A stretch of DNA of 64,000 nucleotides from Diatrype stigma (taxonomy: Eukaryota; Ascomycota; Sordariomycetes; Xylariales; Diatrypaceae): the NCBI GenBank assembly GCA_022225965.2, contig JAKJXP020000041.1, positions 248,001-312,000 on the forward strand. The letters run 5' to 3'. The notes under the pieces are model-generated. The model was not told where the DNA came from and did no database searches. It saw nothing but the letters and a program-made list of their open reading frames with translations. The position numbers were made by a program, and so were the translations under genes. Below, piece after piece: positions 36,701 to 46,422 of this stretch (positions are counted from its first letter, which is position 1; every line of letters starts with the position of its first letter).

Positions 36701-38243
36701 CTAGGAGACATGACAGTTTGGTCGAAACTGACTCCATATAAGTGCGGTATAACTACCTAGTTAGTCAGATCTCAAGCGGTTTAATTGTCACCCATGTCTA
36801 GGCTGATTGTAAGGGTCCCTGACTAGACACATCTACGACGGTCCAATGGCTCCAATCTGCCAATGAAGCCTTATATCTAGGTACATGTCCCGTCAAAGTG
36901 CTTATTGATCCGCCACCAATGTAGTAATTAGGTACGCCTAGCTCGCTAGTCACAACCAATTTCTGGCCGTTTGTCTGCTCGTTGAGATGAAGGGGCGAAA
37001 ACGATCCTACGCGTCAGTTGCACGCCTTGTCTCGTCTGGAAGCTCCCGGCCTATATGTATCAGCATTATGCATATTAGGGTCTCTCTGCCTTAGGTTCTC
37101 GATCATCTGATAGAGTACTTACTCTATGTACACACGACCCGTCGCGCATGATAAGAGACTAGCGGCCCGAGCCAACTCCCATAGTAAGTCTACTGAGTGT
37201 TTGACCTGCCCGACTTGGTTTATACATAGTAACTATGTGGGTACGTGGAGACCGTCATTCCTTGTTGACTTGACCCCCTACGCCCCCCTACGAAGGTTGA
37301 CATAGGGCGTTTGTCATGTACGGCAGAAATTATTTGATTCTGTGCCGCGATCATGCATTTGACATACGTTATGGATTGTTCATTAAGGGCCGTGAGCCAG
37401 GCATATACTTGCTGCTGCCTTTAGAGAAACATCCTACTCACAGAAATACTTACACACGGTGGATAGAACCAGAAGTTCGTTCCTTTGATGGTGGGAAGTG
37501 GGAAGTCATACGGGGAAGGATGGAATCATTCTCATGAAAATTTTATGCATCCAAGTATGAGGTATTATACACACGTACGCATGCGCCTGACAAGCCACCA
37601 ATTAATTACATATCAATCACTTTAACCCGGGGCCAAAACACTCGCTAACCACGATGTCTCCACTGCGCGGAGTTATACCCTGGACACCCGCTGCGCCCAA
37701 CCCTTGACACACCCAGGCCCGACAGGATTCAATAGTGCGCCCTCGTTCCAGAGCGACAGAAAAAAATAGAACCCAGCCGATTTCGCGCAAGTGCCGTCGT
37801 GCGGGGCTATTCCCCCATCATGTGGACTGAGGACAAATCGAGGCCCCAGGCAAAAGCCCTGCCATTGTTGATCCACCTCCGAGAGCCAGAAAGCTCGTCC
37901 CAATAAACTCGATCCCGTCCATCATCTTCCCAGTCCTATGGGAACAATGCGGGCGGATCTCCAAAGGCACAAGCCCATATATTGTCGGGAAGGTGGAAAT
38001 GTGGCTTAAAACGTGGGCAGCGCTCGATGGACGGATAGATGGACGGGTGTATCAATGTCCTTTGAACTGCTTGTGTATATATATGTATTCTAGATATATA
38101 GATATACGAAGATGCTCTCTCGATTTCTCATGCCAAAGTATTATGGATGATGCTTGCTGTATGGGGTATATATAATAGTCGGGAACGTGGGAAACAAACA
38201 GCCAGGCCGCCATGATCCGACGCATAGTTATGTAGATAGCTCA

Positions 38244-39257
38244 CTACGAAGTCTCAACCACTTCCGTCGTGACGGTGACCGTTACTGACTCGTTGATATT
38301 AGCGATATCGCTCCATGATCCGTCGCCATCATCCCGGACCCAGCTGATGTCGATCTCGCCCAAGCATAAGCAAAGCATCTTGGCTTTGCCGCTAGTGTTG
38401 TCGTCGTAGACCAGCTGCAGAGATGCTGGCGTGACGAGGTTGTCCATGAGCATCGTCGTTGTGCCCTTCCCTGTCGCGTCGTCTATATCTATCCTCCGCA
38501 GCTCCCCATTTACATAGTTCGCGCTGTAGGCGACGTTGCCGTCCTTCGTAAGCGTCAGTCCGTCGGAATGTGGTATTTCATCCGAGACGACCTGTGCCGG
38601 GCCCGTAGCGTGGATGTCCCACCCGTCGTCGCTGCCATCTGGTCCGAACTTGACAGGGACGCGGCCTAAACAGCCTGTGCTCTCGTTGCCGAAATATGCG
38701 AAGCGATCGGTGATGCAGACTGCGTTGATTCCGTATGGCTCCTCCTCGCTCAACGCGACCATCGACTCACCCTTGGAGAGTACCGACGACTTAGCCGTTG
38801 CGATGTCTACACGCCATATGCAGTAGTTGCTCGAGTCGGCGATGAGCAGCGTCTTCTCCGTCGCAGCGATCATCCCCGCAACGAAGCCCGCCCCGGCCAC
38901 CTCCCCTATACAACTGACTGTGGGCGGCACATCATCTTTTGGGCTGAGTTTTACCCGCCAGATGGTGGGCTTCTCGAATGTGGCGTTCGGTATGTCGAAG
39001 ACACCCGAGATGACGGCGAACTCATCGTGACAGCCCTTCAACGGGCACACGTCGACCAGGCCACTCGCTTCGGGAAATGTGTGTAGTAATACGGGCTCCG
39101 ATTCCGGGTCCTTGGGATTGAATAGGTAAAGCTCCGGCAAATCTAAACGCGAGGCCAGAACACGGCCGTCTGGACGAAGGGCGGTGCCTTGGAACCAAGA
39201 ATCTGTCGGTAACTGGGTCAGGAGGACAATCTCCGAAATGGAATCGTCTTCAATCAT
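38244..39257 (-). CDS. Beta-propeller-like protein (SMP-30/gluconolactonase-like)
   Basis: A single-exon gene of 337 residues. Successive segments have the pattern of six-bladed propellers: GTALRPDGRVLASRLDLPEL, ELYLFNP, LLIADSSNYCIWRVDI, PYGINAVCITDRFAYFGN, SDGLTLTKDGNVAYSANY and ELRRIDIDDATGKG. This resembles fungal SMP-30/gluconolactonase-like proteins, which often accompany secondary metabolism or occur singly; the reaction cannot be told from sequence. There is no signal peptide, so it is probably cytosolic. The ATG at 39257 opens the frame without upstream alternatives. It ends in a Thr/Val-rich tail. Confidence 0.75.
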   Translation of the reverse strand: MIEDDSISEIVLLTQLPTDSWFQGTALRPDGRVLASRLDLPELYLFNPKDPESEPVLLHTFPEASGLVDVCPLKGCHDEFAVISGVFDIPNATFEKPTIWRVKLSPKDDVPPTVSCIGEVAGAGFVAGMIAATEKTLLIADSSNYCIWRVDIATAKSSVLSKGESMVALSEEEPYGINAVCITDRFAYFGNESTGCLGRVPVKFGPDGSDDGWDIHATGPAQVVSDEIPHSDGLTLTKDGNVAYSANYVNGELRRIDIDDATGKGTTTMLMDNLVTPASLQLVYDDNTSGKAKMLCLCLGEIDISWVRDDGDGSWSDIANINESVTVTVTTEVVETS

Positions 39258-40885
39258 CTCGAATGGTTTGGAGGTATAGTAAGCGTATAGTAATGCGCTA
39301 GGGAAAAGTCACGAGGATAGCTTCAAGGTGAAGAAGAGCTTGCGCGAATAGTATGGCAAGATTGTGAGACTAAAGACGATGGGATGATGTAGTATGGTAG
39401 ATAGGTTGGAGATAGGTTTGAGACGGCGGAGGGAGAGGAGAGAATAGCTTGAAAAAAACGAATCGACGGAATCTTAGTAAGAGCGGGCTGGCGCAAGTTT
39501 AACGGCTTCCCTTACTCTTTTTATCTTGGAAGGACAGCTTGGACGTAGTCAGCGTAGTGCAACTCCGAAATATGCAAGACGATACACTTGACAGGGACCC
39601 CCGGCAGCCCGGTGGCCCGGCTAGGAGCCAGCCCCTGACGACTCCTCATCAATCGCTGCATGTTCACAGAAGCTCTCTCCACTGAGAACCCCCGGTTCCC
39701 CCACTTGGTCTGGCGATATTTTTCTTTCGAAACCACGTCCAGAAAAGGCGCTCGGTAAGTGAGCAGTTAGCGCACATACAGACAGGCAGGCAAATAGGCA
39801 GGCAGACAAGCCGATATGCATTGAAGGGGTCTAAACAGAAGGCTGAATGAGAGCCCAGGAATCCTCACTGGAAGGCAATTCGAGCAGGTCTTGAGGTAGC
39901 TTTACGCCGCACGACTGGCTGCTGTTACTGTCCGTAGGGCGAGTTCGTTCCTTCGTTTGAGATGCCTGACTATCTGACTATCATAGACGGCACTTGTTTG
40001 CGATAAGTGTTACGATGCTAACTAACAGCTAACTAAATTCCAAACCCCCACACGCCATTCAATAGTCTAACGACCCGAAACTCTGGATCTCGCCGTTTTT
40101 TCTCGCGACCTTGTGAAATGCACGTTACTTTAACATTCGCTCCTACGGTCGTACCATCCCAGAGGGAGCTTCATCATCCATCCACGTTCGTTCTGATAGG
40201 CTTGTTTGGGGTGGCCTGTTTCACAAGGGCGACCCAAAGGAGTGGAAGAGTGGGAGCGTGCATGCCTCGGAAAATCTCGTGCTCGGAACATAGGCCGGGA
40301 TCGGACCCAGTCGCTACTGATCACTGCTACCAATGCACTACTACGTATTGATACTCGCGCTGGTACTACGCAGATCAGTCTTGTTCCCCGTGTTCCCATG
40401 CCAGGGATATGCAGGGCGTTATAGCGTCCTCGTCCACCTTCGTATCGCTCCGTATAGTCTCGGCCAGCTGTCATTTCAACCGAAGGGTATATGAACCCAA
40501 GGGGCCGGAGTGATAAGCAACGGCAAGGATGGAACCCCTCCCTGGGAAGGGCTTCGAAGTTCGAAGGGGATAGTCAGACGAGCCAGACTGGTATGTAATT
40601 CGCAGACTACGTACGTGCGTGCGTACGTAACTATTGTACGTGCATACACATCATATGTATTTCGTACATTACAGGCTGGCTACGTACCACCGTGCCCGGC
40701 CGGGGATCTCACCTGCCAACCCGTCAGCACTCTAAGAACGCGGGCCGAGGCGGCCCACAGCGTCTAAAGGCACATAGTATATTAGCACTGACCTAAATTA
40801 CATATGATCGTGTGCTGGGTTTGTGAGAATGATTACGGGAGAGCGTCTCCAGCTCTTGCCCAACCTACATATAACCGACTGCACA
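39258..40885. other. Intergenic, no gene seen
   Basis: This holds the promoter of the propeller gene and 1.3 kb with no supported exon. A run of ACGTACGTGCGTGCGTACGT-type alternating sequence lies at about 40609-40630. Confidence 0.45.
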
Positions 40886-41262
40886 TACAGTAAAACCTCT
40901 CCATTACGATCCGCGGCATACCGATACCTCTTTATAACGTTACGATATCCTGATTTCTTATTTTCACCATACAAATAACGATAACCTCGATACTTCAGAT
41001 ATCGTTAAAATTTTCTGCTTAGTCACCACCAAAATCGTTGTGCCGAGGTAGAATTTAACCATTTTGGGCAAAAAGATGGCCGACATATTACAGGAATTAT
41101 CGGAAAATCTACTGGATTTATGAATACTTTTACCGTTTTAGGTATGGTATATTGGATTTGGGCGGCGCTAACCAAATTGGGTAACCGCCCTATAACGATA
41201 CCTTCTTATAACGATATCAAAGTGTTGATTTTTTAATATCGTTATGGAGAGGTTTTACTGTA
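40886..41262. mobile_element. Tc1/mariner (pogo/Fot1-like) MITE
   Basis: An element of 373 bp (40888-41260) with 23-bp terminal inverted repeats beginning CAGTAAAACCTCTCCAT and one mismatch between ends, flanked by TA on both sides (40886-40887, 41261-41262). The end sequence CAGTAAAACCTC is of the type seen in pogo-group elements. The interior has subterminal ATAACGATA-like repeats in both orientations, possible transposase-binding sites. No coding frame. Confidence 0.85.
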
Positions 41263-42718
41263 TGTCGGTATACACCCATAGACCGGACACGATATGCAGC
41301 CCTAGGGGCCTAGACCAGGTCATTTCAGTGAAGAAATCACGATCACCAAGTCGCACCAACCGCCCTGCCGTCCCCCCTTCGAAGGGACCGCGGACACCCA
41401 CCCAAACCCCAGACCCCACCGACTAAGTAATTAAAGGAGAAGCGGTGACCATAGTTTAAATGACCTACCGGGCATTTGAGAAATCGCCAAGATAAGCTAT
41501 ACTAGCATCGGAGCCGCTCGCGAACGGCACCGTCGTATTTGCTTACATCGTGATGGGATTAGCAACCGCGCCACGGCTTCCTTCAACACTCGCTCCGCGC
41601 AGGATTCCCCAATGGGCTCGCGGAACAGCCAGCCTCTTCTTTGTGGGTAATTATACGAAATGATATATATATGTATAACTTGACTATATATAATATATAT
41701 AATACATATAATTATTATAGTATGCTTGTCTCCGGGGGTTCGTACGCACAGTATATAGACCATTCCATGCCTACCAATACACTTCAAATCATCTGCTGTA
41801 CCCCTGTTTTGAGACTGTCTAAGCTAAACTAGACTATATTCGTCATCGTATGCAAGATACCAATTAGCCTACATGGTTTTGCTATTAATCGTCTATTAAC
41901 TACTATGTATCAAGGATGCCATCACCAACTCGCATTCGCCTTCATCATTCTGCATTCGATCGTCATCTCAACCCCTGGAATTGCGGAAGCCGCCAGCCAC
42001 TGGGAAGGTTACCCGTCGGCCGCGGTTGACGTGCGTACGCCGGCATTCTCAAGGTATGTATGATTAGATGTAGGATGCTTGGATCGCAACCATTGGTTCC
42101 ATAGCCAACAAGATCTGAGCCCGATGAATCAGTGGTGCTCGCGCCGGAATTGGCGGAGATAGAGACCACCGTTTTCTGTCAACGGTAACTGGTAGATCGA
42201 TCCCCAGAATCAGCAGGGCAACAGCTAGGATAAGCAGCTGAAGCTCGGGGTGGCCATGCGGCCCTCCAGCCCCAGATCCTGCCAACGGGAACTGCATACG
42301 ATGCCGATCTCGGTAGTTGGGAAGGTCAAGGTATAACCTTGCGGACACGCCTCTTTCGATCTTGGAGGAGCCTCTCAGTTTGGCGGGTTCCTAGGCTGCT
42401 TCGAATCCCGAACGGTATCACCCTTTACCCAGACATCACGGGCTTGGATGCCAGCAGTCGTTGATATTGCGATCACGCTTAGGTTCCTGTCTTGTCGCAC
42501 TGCGATCCCTACGATCGTGAGCACTAGCAAGCATTGCTCGTAAGTTTACCTAGTTCGCCTTGCTTACCGGCCCCATTGCCGTGCAGTAGTTTACAACGGG
42601 GCTCTCCCGCCATCATCTACATATATACATATGTACAAAGTCTAGACCTCAGCCCTAGGCTATGCGCCAGGTGTGGAGTTCGATACACCTAGACTAGGTA
42701 GTGCGGAGAGCGTTTCCG
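41263..42718. other. Intergenic, no gene seen
   Basis: It includes a strongly AT-rich segment at 41660-41720 (TATATA runs). No exon or RNA gene supported. Confidence 0.45.
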
Positions 42719-43993
42719 TCACTCTCCCTCCCGGGAGCGTCTCCCGTAGGTTTCTTCGAAGTCTTCAGTGTGTTTCAACCACGCCTCTTTACTCACGCCA
42801 GGGGTATTATACTCCAGGCTGATGCCAAGCGGGCGACACCGTTCTTTGACTCGCTCTAGCCTGTCCCATGGATACCCATCTTCCTTTCTCGTGCCCCAGT
42901 AATCGGGTCTAAATATGATATTGATCCCTTCCAGTGGTGAAGACCTTAAGCTTGCTACTTTCACAAACCCTTCGAGCCATCGTTCCTCTCGTTCCCCAAT
43001 CCCGTTCCATGGGTCGCCGCACTGATCCCAGGTGCTAAAGTCCCAGGTAAACCTCTTCAGGTTGGGCGCAAGCAGACACAGGGCATCAGACTCGGGCGAT
43101 TCCAGCTCATCCGAGAAAGACCATCTCGAGAGGCTAAGAGAGGTCAATTTTGGAAATTGGGAAACGTCACAAATTATTCCACTCTTGGAAAGACAGCCAA
43201 TATCGATGGTCTGCAGACTGTCTTTGTGGTCCCGTAGCCAACCCTCAAACATCTTGAGATCCATATAATAGTAATTATAGAAGCTCGCGAACTGGAAATG
43301 GTGAAGCTCTCTAGACCATCGGATCAGACGGATAGTGGCAGCAGGATCTTCCTCATAGTTGGAAACTTTGAGAGTGGTAAAGGAGGCTTTATTTCTGTTC
43401 CAATGGGGAACGGGTGCGGAGCCTTCTCTCCGATCCACTACGCCGTGGACAGACAAGTCCTGCAAATCATGGAGCGATGCGGCATCGATAAATCTCATGA
43501 GATGCGGCAGGAGAAGACGGCCATGCCCGGCAAATGATATTTGCTGCAGGCCGCGCATGTGCTTCAATAGATTCCCAATGAAATCCCACAGCTCCTGTTT
43601 ATATTGCTCGAAGCCCCCACGGATTTCTAGGCATCTGACATTTGTGCACCCAGCAAAGAAATCGGCAGCAATGAGCCAGTCCGCTTTACTCATGCTGGGT
43701 CCGAGGCTAGATTCCATGATGCTCAGGCGGATGTTCCGACAGAATCGTCGGTAGGATGGATCGACGCGATATAATCCTTTCTTCCGCGCCTGTTGTAATG
43801 GGTTTATGATGATTGTGCGATAGCGGAGAGGAGTAGCCAGACGATTGAAGCGGCGGCACACTGCGCATAGCTTCTCGATGGTAATAGCATACCCGTCGGA
43901 TTGATTAAACAAGAAGCGAGGGATCAAAAGCTCGAATATCATCAGGAGAAGCTCATCGGGGAGCATACTAATTGGCGTTTGGCACATTTCCAA
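42719..43993 (-). CDS. F-box protein
   Basis: A single-exon gene of 424 residues. An F-box lies at residues 6-60: ISMLPDELLLMIFELLIP, then KLCAVCRRFNRLATPLRYRTI. The remainder looks like the divergent leucine-rich repeat region common in fungal F-box proteins (LQDLSVHGV, FTTLKVSNY, LQTIDIGCLS, FPKLTSLSLSRWSF, LAPNLKRFTWDF). F-box proteins link targets to SCF ubiquitin ligases; the target here is unknown. It lies in the accessory block before the HET gene. An internal ATG at residue 10 is possible but would cut the F-box. Confidence 0.82.
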   Translation of the reverse strand: MEMCQTPISMLPDELLLMIFELLIPRFLFNQSDGYAITIEKLCAVCRRFNRLATPLRYRTIIINPLQQARKKGLYRVDPSYRRFCRNIRLSIMESSLGPSMSKADWLIAADFFAGCTNVRCLEIRGGFEQYKQELWDFIGNLLKHMRGLQQISFAGHGRLLLPHLMRFIDAASLHDLQDLSVHGVVDRREGSAPVPHWNRNKASFTTLKVSNYEEDPAATIRLIRWSRELHHFQFASFYNYYYMDLKMFEGWLRDHKDSLQTIDIGCLSKSGIICDVSQFPKLTSLSLSRWSFSDELESPESDALCLLAPNLKRFTWDFSTWDQCGDPWNGIGEREERWLEGFVKVASLRSSPLEGINIIFRPDYWGTRKEDGYPWDRLERVKERCRPLGISLEYNTPGVSKEAWLKHTEDFEETYGRRSREGE

Positions 43994-45244
43994 GACGTTG
44001 GAGTCCTTGAGGAGTATGTGCTCTTGGGTACGTGCCAGAATGAGAGGAAGCTAAAGGTACGAGGAGACGACACAGATGAATATAGACAAAAAGACCGGGT
44101 GACTATGCAAAGGACCTCTCACAGTTCTCGCTGAACGATGTGTATATATTTACCAGATACATCAGGTCAAGAGAGACACAAGATAAAGATGGATGTCACG
44201 ACACTACGGTAGGCAGCAGCAGCGGGTCTTAAATACGTAGCGGTGTATATCCACCTTGAATAGCCTGGTGGGCATACCTAGTTCACTATGTTTATCCCCC
44301 CTATCTGCTTATGTAAGCAATAATGGATATGTACTTGGCACACTGGCAACGTTATCCCCTAGATAGGGGTTGCATTGTCATTAAACCTACAAACCTAAGA
44401 ACACTTTTATATAAGCCTCATGCTATGAGAGATTCCAGTAGAAGCCAAACATTGATGGAAATATCTTCTTGCAATGCACTAGATCTGTATCGAATGCCCA
44501 GATTTATATTGCACGACATAATCTGCCTCTGGCTCCGTTTAGCTACTGCTAATAATATCATAACCATATCATTCCACTAGATATGTAGTGGGTACGTCGG
44601 AGATGTTTCAGTTATGGTCACTACTACGTATTAGTTGTGCCCAGTTCCAAGTCCTATAGCTGGACGATTAACTGTGTCGGGCATGTCTTAATTACCTGAC
44701 TCCAGTCTAACGATTATCTTTCTTGTTGGAACAATGGTCCAGAGTTTTACGGGGGGGGGGGGGGGCATGTTTAAGGCAGAATGAGCCCCAACCTGAGTTG
44801 AGTGTAATGTCTATGTCTTTGTTCACGGATCTCAGGGTGTTGTGTCCTCAAAGATTCCATTTTATTCCACGTAGATGATCCAAGCAGACGCTCCCAAGAC
44901 AACAAAGAAATTAAGCAGGTAGTTTCTACTACCCAAAGTCATTAGTATTAAGCAGTTATACATGTTGTACAAGGAATACAATATGATTGATCATGAGAAA
45001 GGCACCCGTTCCACGTCAACTTCACCAAGAGCATTTATATAGGCGATTCCCTGGACAACCAGCCAGCTATAGACACCAGCATGGCAGCAGCTGTTAGTCA
45101 GGGGCTCGCAGAATACACATCCGTAGCCCGATATAAGTCGGTATTGCCTAATGCGAGCGAAGCAGGCCATTGTGTTCATTGTGCTGTTGAGCTTTTGTCC
45201 GTTTACCTAACACTGAACAGGTAACTATTGGTTCATAACGAGCC
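43994..45244. other. Intergenic, no gene seen
   Basis: Mostly AT-rich; contains a G-run of 15 (44751-44765). The open stretch 45081-45221 (begins MAAAVSQGLAEY) ends just at a GTAACT donor-like site but has no supported partner exon. Confidence 0.4.
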
Positions 45245-46105
45245 ATGTGTCAACCTCTTGAGCTCGAGCTATGCTGCGCCGCTAACCTGACTAACACCAG
45301 CCCGCACACCATCAAGATTTACCAGCTCGTATGCCACTGTCTTGGTTTCCTAGAAGCGATCCGCCGCCAACGGAATTCCCAGGACCAGAACACCACCGTC
45401 AGCAATGGCGTCGCCCCTGCACCTGTACATGGCTACTTACCCCCAACACCACCATCTATACAGTTCCTACAGCAACTCCGCTGTCCCCACTTCAACCCCC
45501 ACGGCCCGCGCCGCCTCGAGCGCCTCTTCATCACGACGTGCGCGGCGTGCGTCCGCGCGGCCCACCACGAGGCGAACGAGACCTCGGACGTGTACCGGCG
45601 CTCGTACCAGTGGGAGCTTCAGCTGCACGCGTTGCAGCTGGACGAGCGGCTGCGGCGGCTGCAGCTCGAGCGCGCCATGGCTGCTCTGCCCTGGGGCGCG
45701 TTCGTGCGGAGCCTAGCATCGGCCGCCGCGGACGAGCTCGGCCGTGTCCGCGAGCGGTGGGTATTGAGCAGTGCTAGTGACGGCAGCCGCAGCGGGATGC
45801 GGTGGGTGCGGGTTCCTTTCACGGGAGGCGGGGGAGAAGGGATGGGTGAGGGTGGTGACGAGGATTGGCGCCGCTGGTGGAGCGGGCGGTTCGGGGAGGA
45901 GATGTGGGAGTTTTGCGAGAAGACCGCCGGACCGCAGATGTTTCCGGGCGGCATCTGGGGCCCCTGCGCGCTGGAGGGCATCGATATGAATCAGGCCAGG
46001 CTGGACTTCCAGGTGCTGACTCCGGTGACGACGCCTCCGTCTACCATCTCGACGCCTTGTACCCCCGGTGGGTCCAGGTATTGCTATCGCGCTACTAACG
46101 ACTAA
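45245..46105 (+). CDS. Hypothetical protein with CxxC and coiled-coil segment
   Basis: 286 residues as one exon; family not recognised. The N-terminus has spaced cysteines and histidines (MCQPLELELCC, VCHCLGF, RCPHFNPHG, TTCAACVRAAHHEAN) that could bind metal. Residues about 115-150 are Arg/Leu/Glu-rich and helical (LQLDERLRRLQLERA). A Gly-rich loop follows, then WRRWWSGRFGEEMWEF. Codon use is GC-rich in the middle, unlike the flanking DNA, which supports coding. Its 3' end is uncertain: GTATTG...TACTAAC...TTCGAG (about 46078-46128) could be a phase-1 intron leading to a stop at 46156. Confidence 0.6.
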   Translation: MCQPLELELCCAANLTNTSPHTIKIYQLVCHCLGFLEAIRRQRNSQDQNTTVSNGVAPAPVHGYLPPTPPSIQFLQQLRCPHFNPHGPRRLERLFITTCAACVRAAHHEANETSDVYRRSYQWELQLHALQLDERLRRLQLERAMAALPWGAFVRSLASAAADELGRVRERWVLSSASDGSRSGMRWVRVPFTGGGGEGMGEGGDEDWRRWWSGRFGEEMWEFCEKTAGPQMFPGGIWGPCALEGIDMNQARLDFQVLTPVTTPPSTISTPCTPGGSRYCYRATND

Positions 46106-46422
46106 CCCCTGAACCCTTTTCTTCGAGATGTGAATACTTCCATATTGGTGTCCTAGTTGCAAAACAAGAGCTGCACTACAGCAGCTGCTATGAGCATCTT
46201 TGGATCAGATAGGACTGACAAGCCAGTTATCGGGAATTCGATGGGCTGGATCCTTCATGACATGGGGAAAAATCACGTGTTGTCTAACCGTAAGCTGTAG
46301 GTATCTTATGACGCTAAGGAGTTGATGCCCTAAGTTTCTAACCCCCCAGTTCACACAATCTGACAAAGGGCCGACGGCATTGTCAAATATAACAAAGCAA
46401 CACGCTTCATAACGCACTCATT

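Larger units (their letters stand above)
32732..38243. other. 5.5 kb gene-poor region
   Basis: The largest gene-free stretch of the window. No frame on either strand has coding character plus splice support. It holds a possible copia LTR trace (33487-33749), an 8-bp tandem repeat (33752-33791), a C-run of 15 (34385-34399) and G-runs near 35275-35288. The segment 36454-36741 is open on the plus strand but has no recognisable content. Confidence 0.5.

Noticed and set aside
36454..36741. 95-codon plus-strand frame in the gene desert
   Set aside because: Isolated, in a GC-rich patch, with no start context or partner exons.
42395..42420. CTTCGAATCCCGA, resembling a tRNA B box
   Set aside because: No matching A box or acceptor stem nearby.
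42655..42700. AGTTCGATACACC, resembling a tRNA T-arm
   Set aside because: The loop is too long and no A box or cloverleaf can be drawn.
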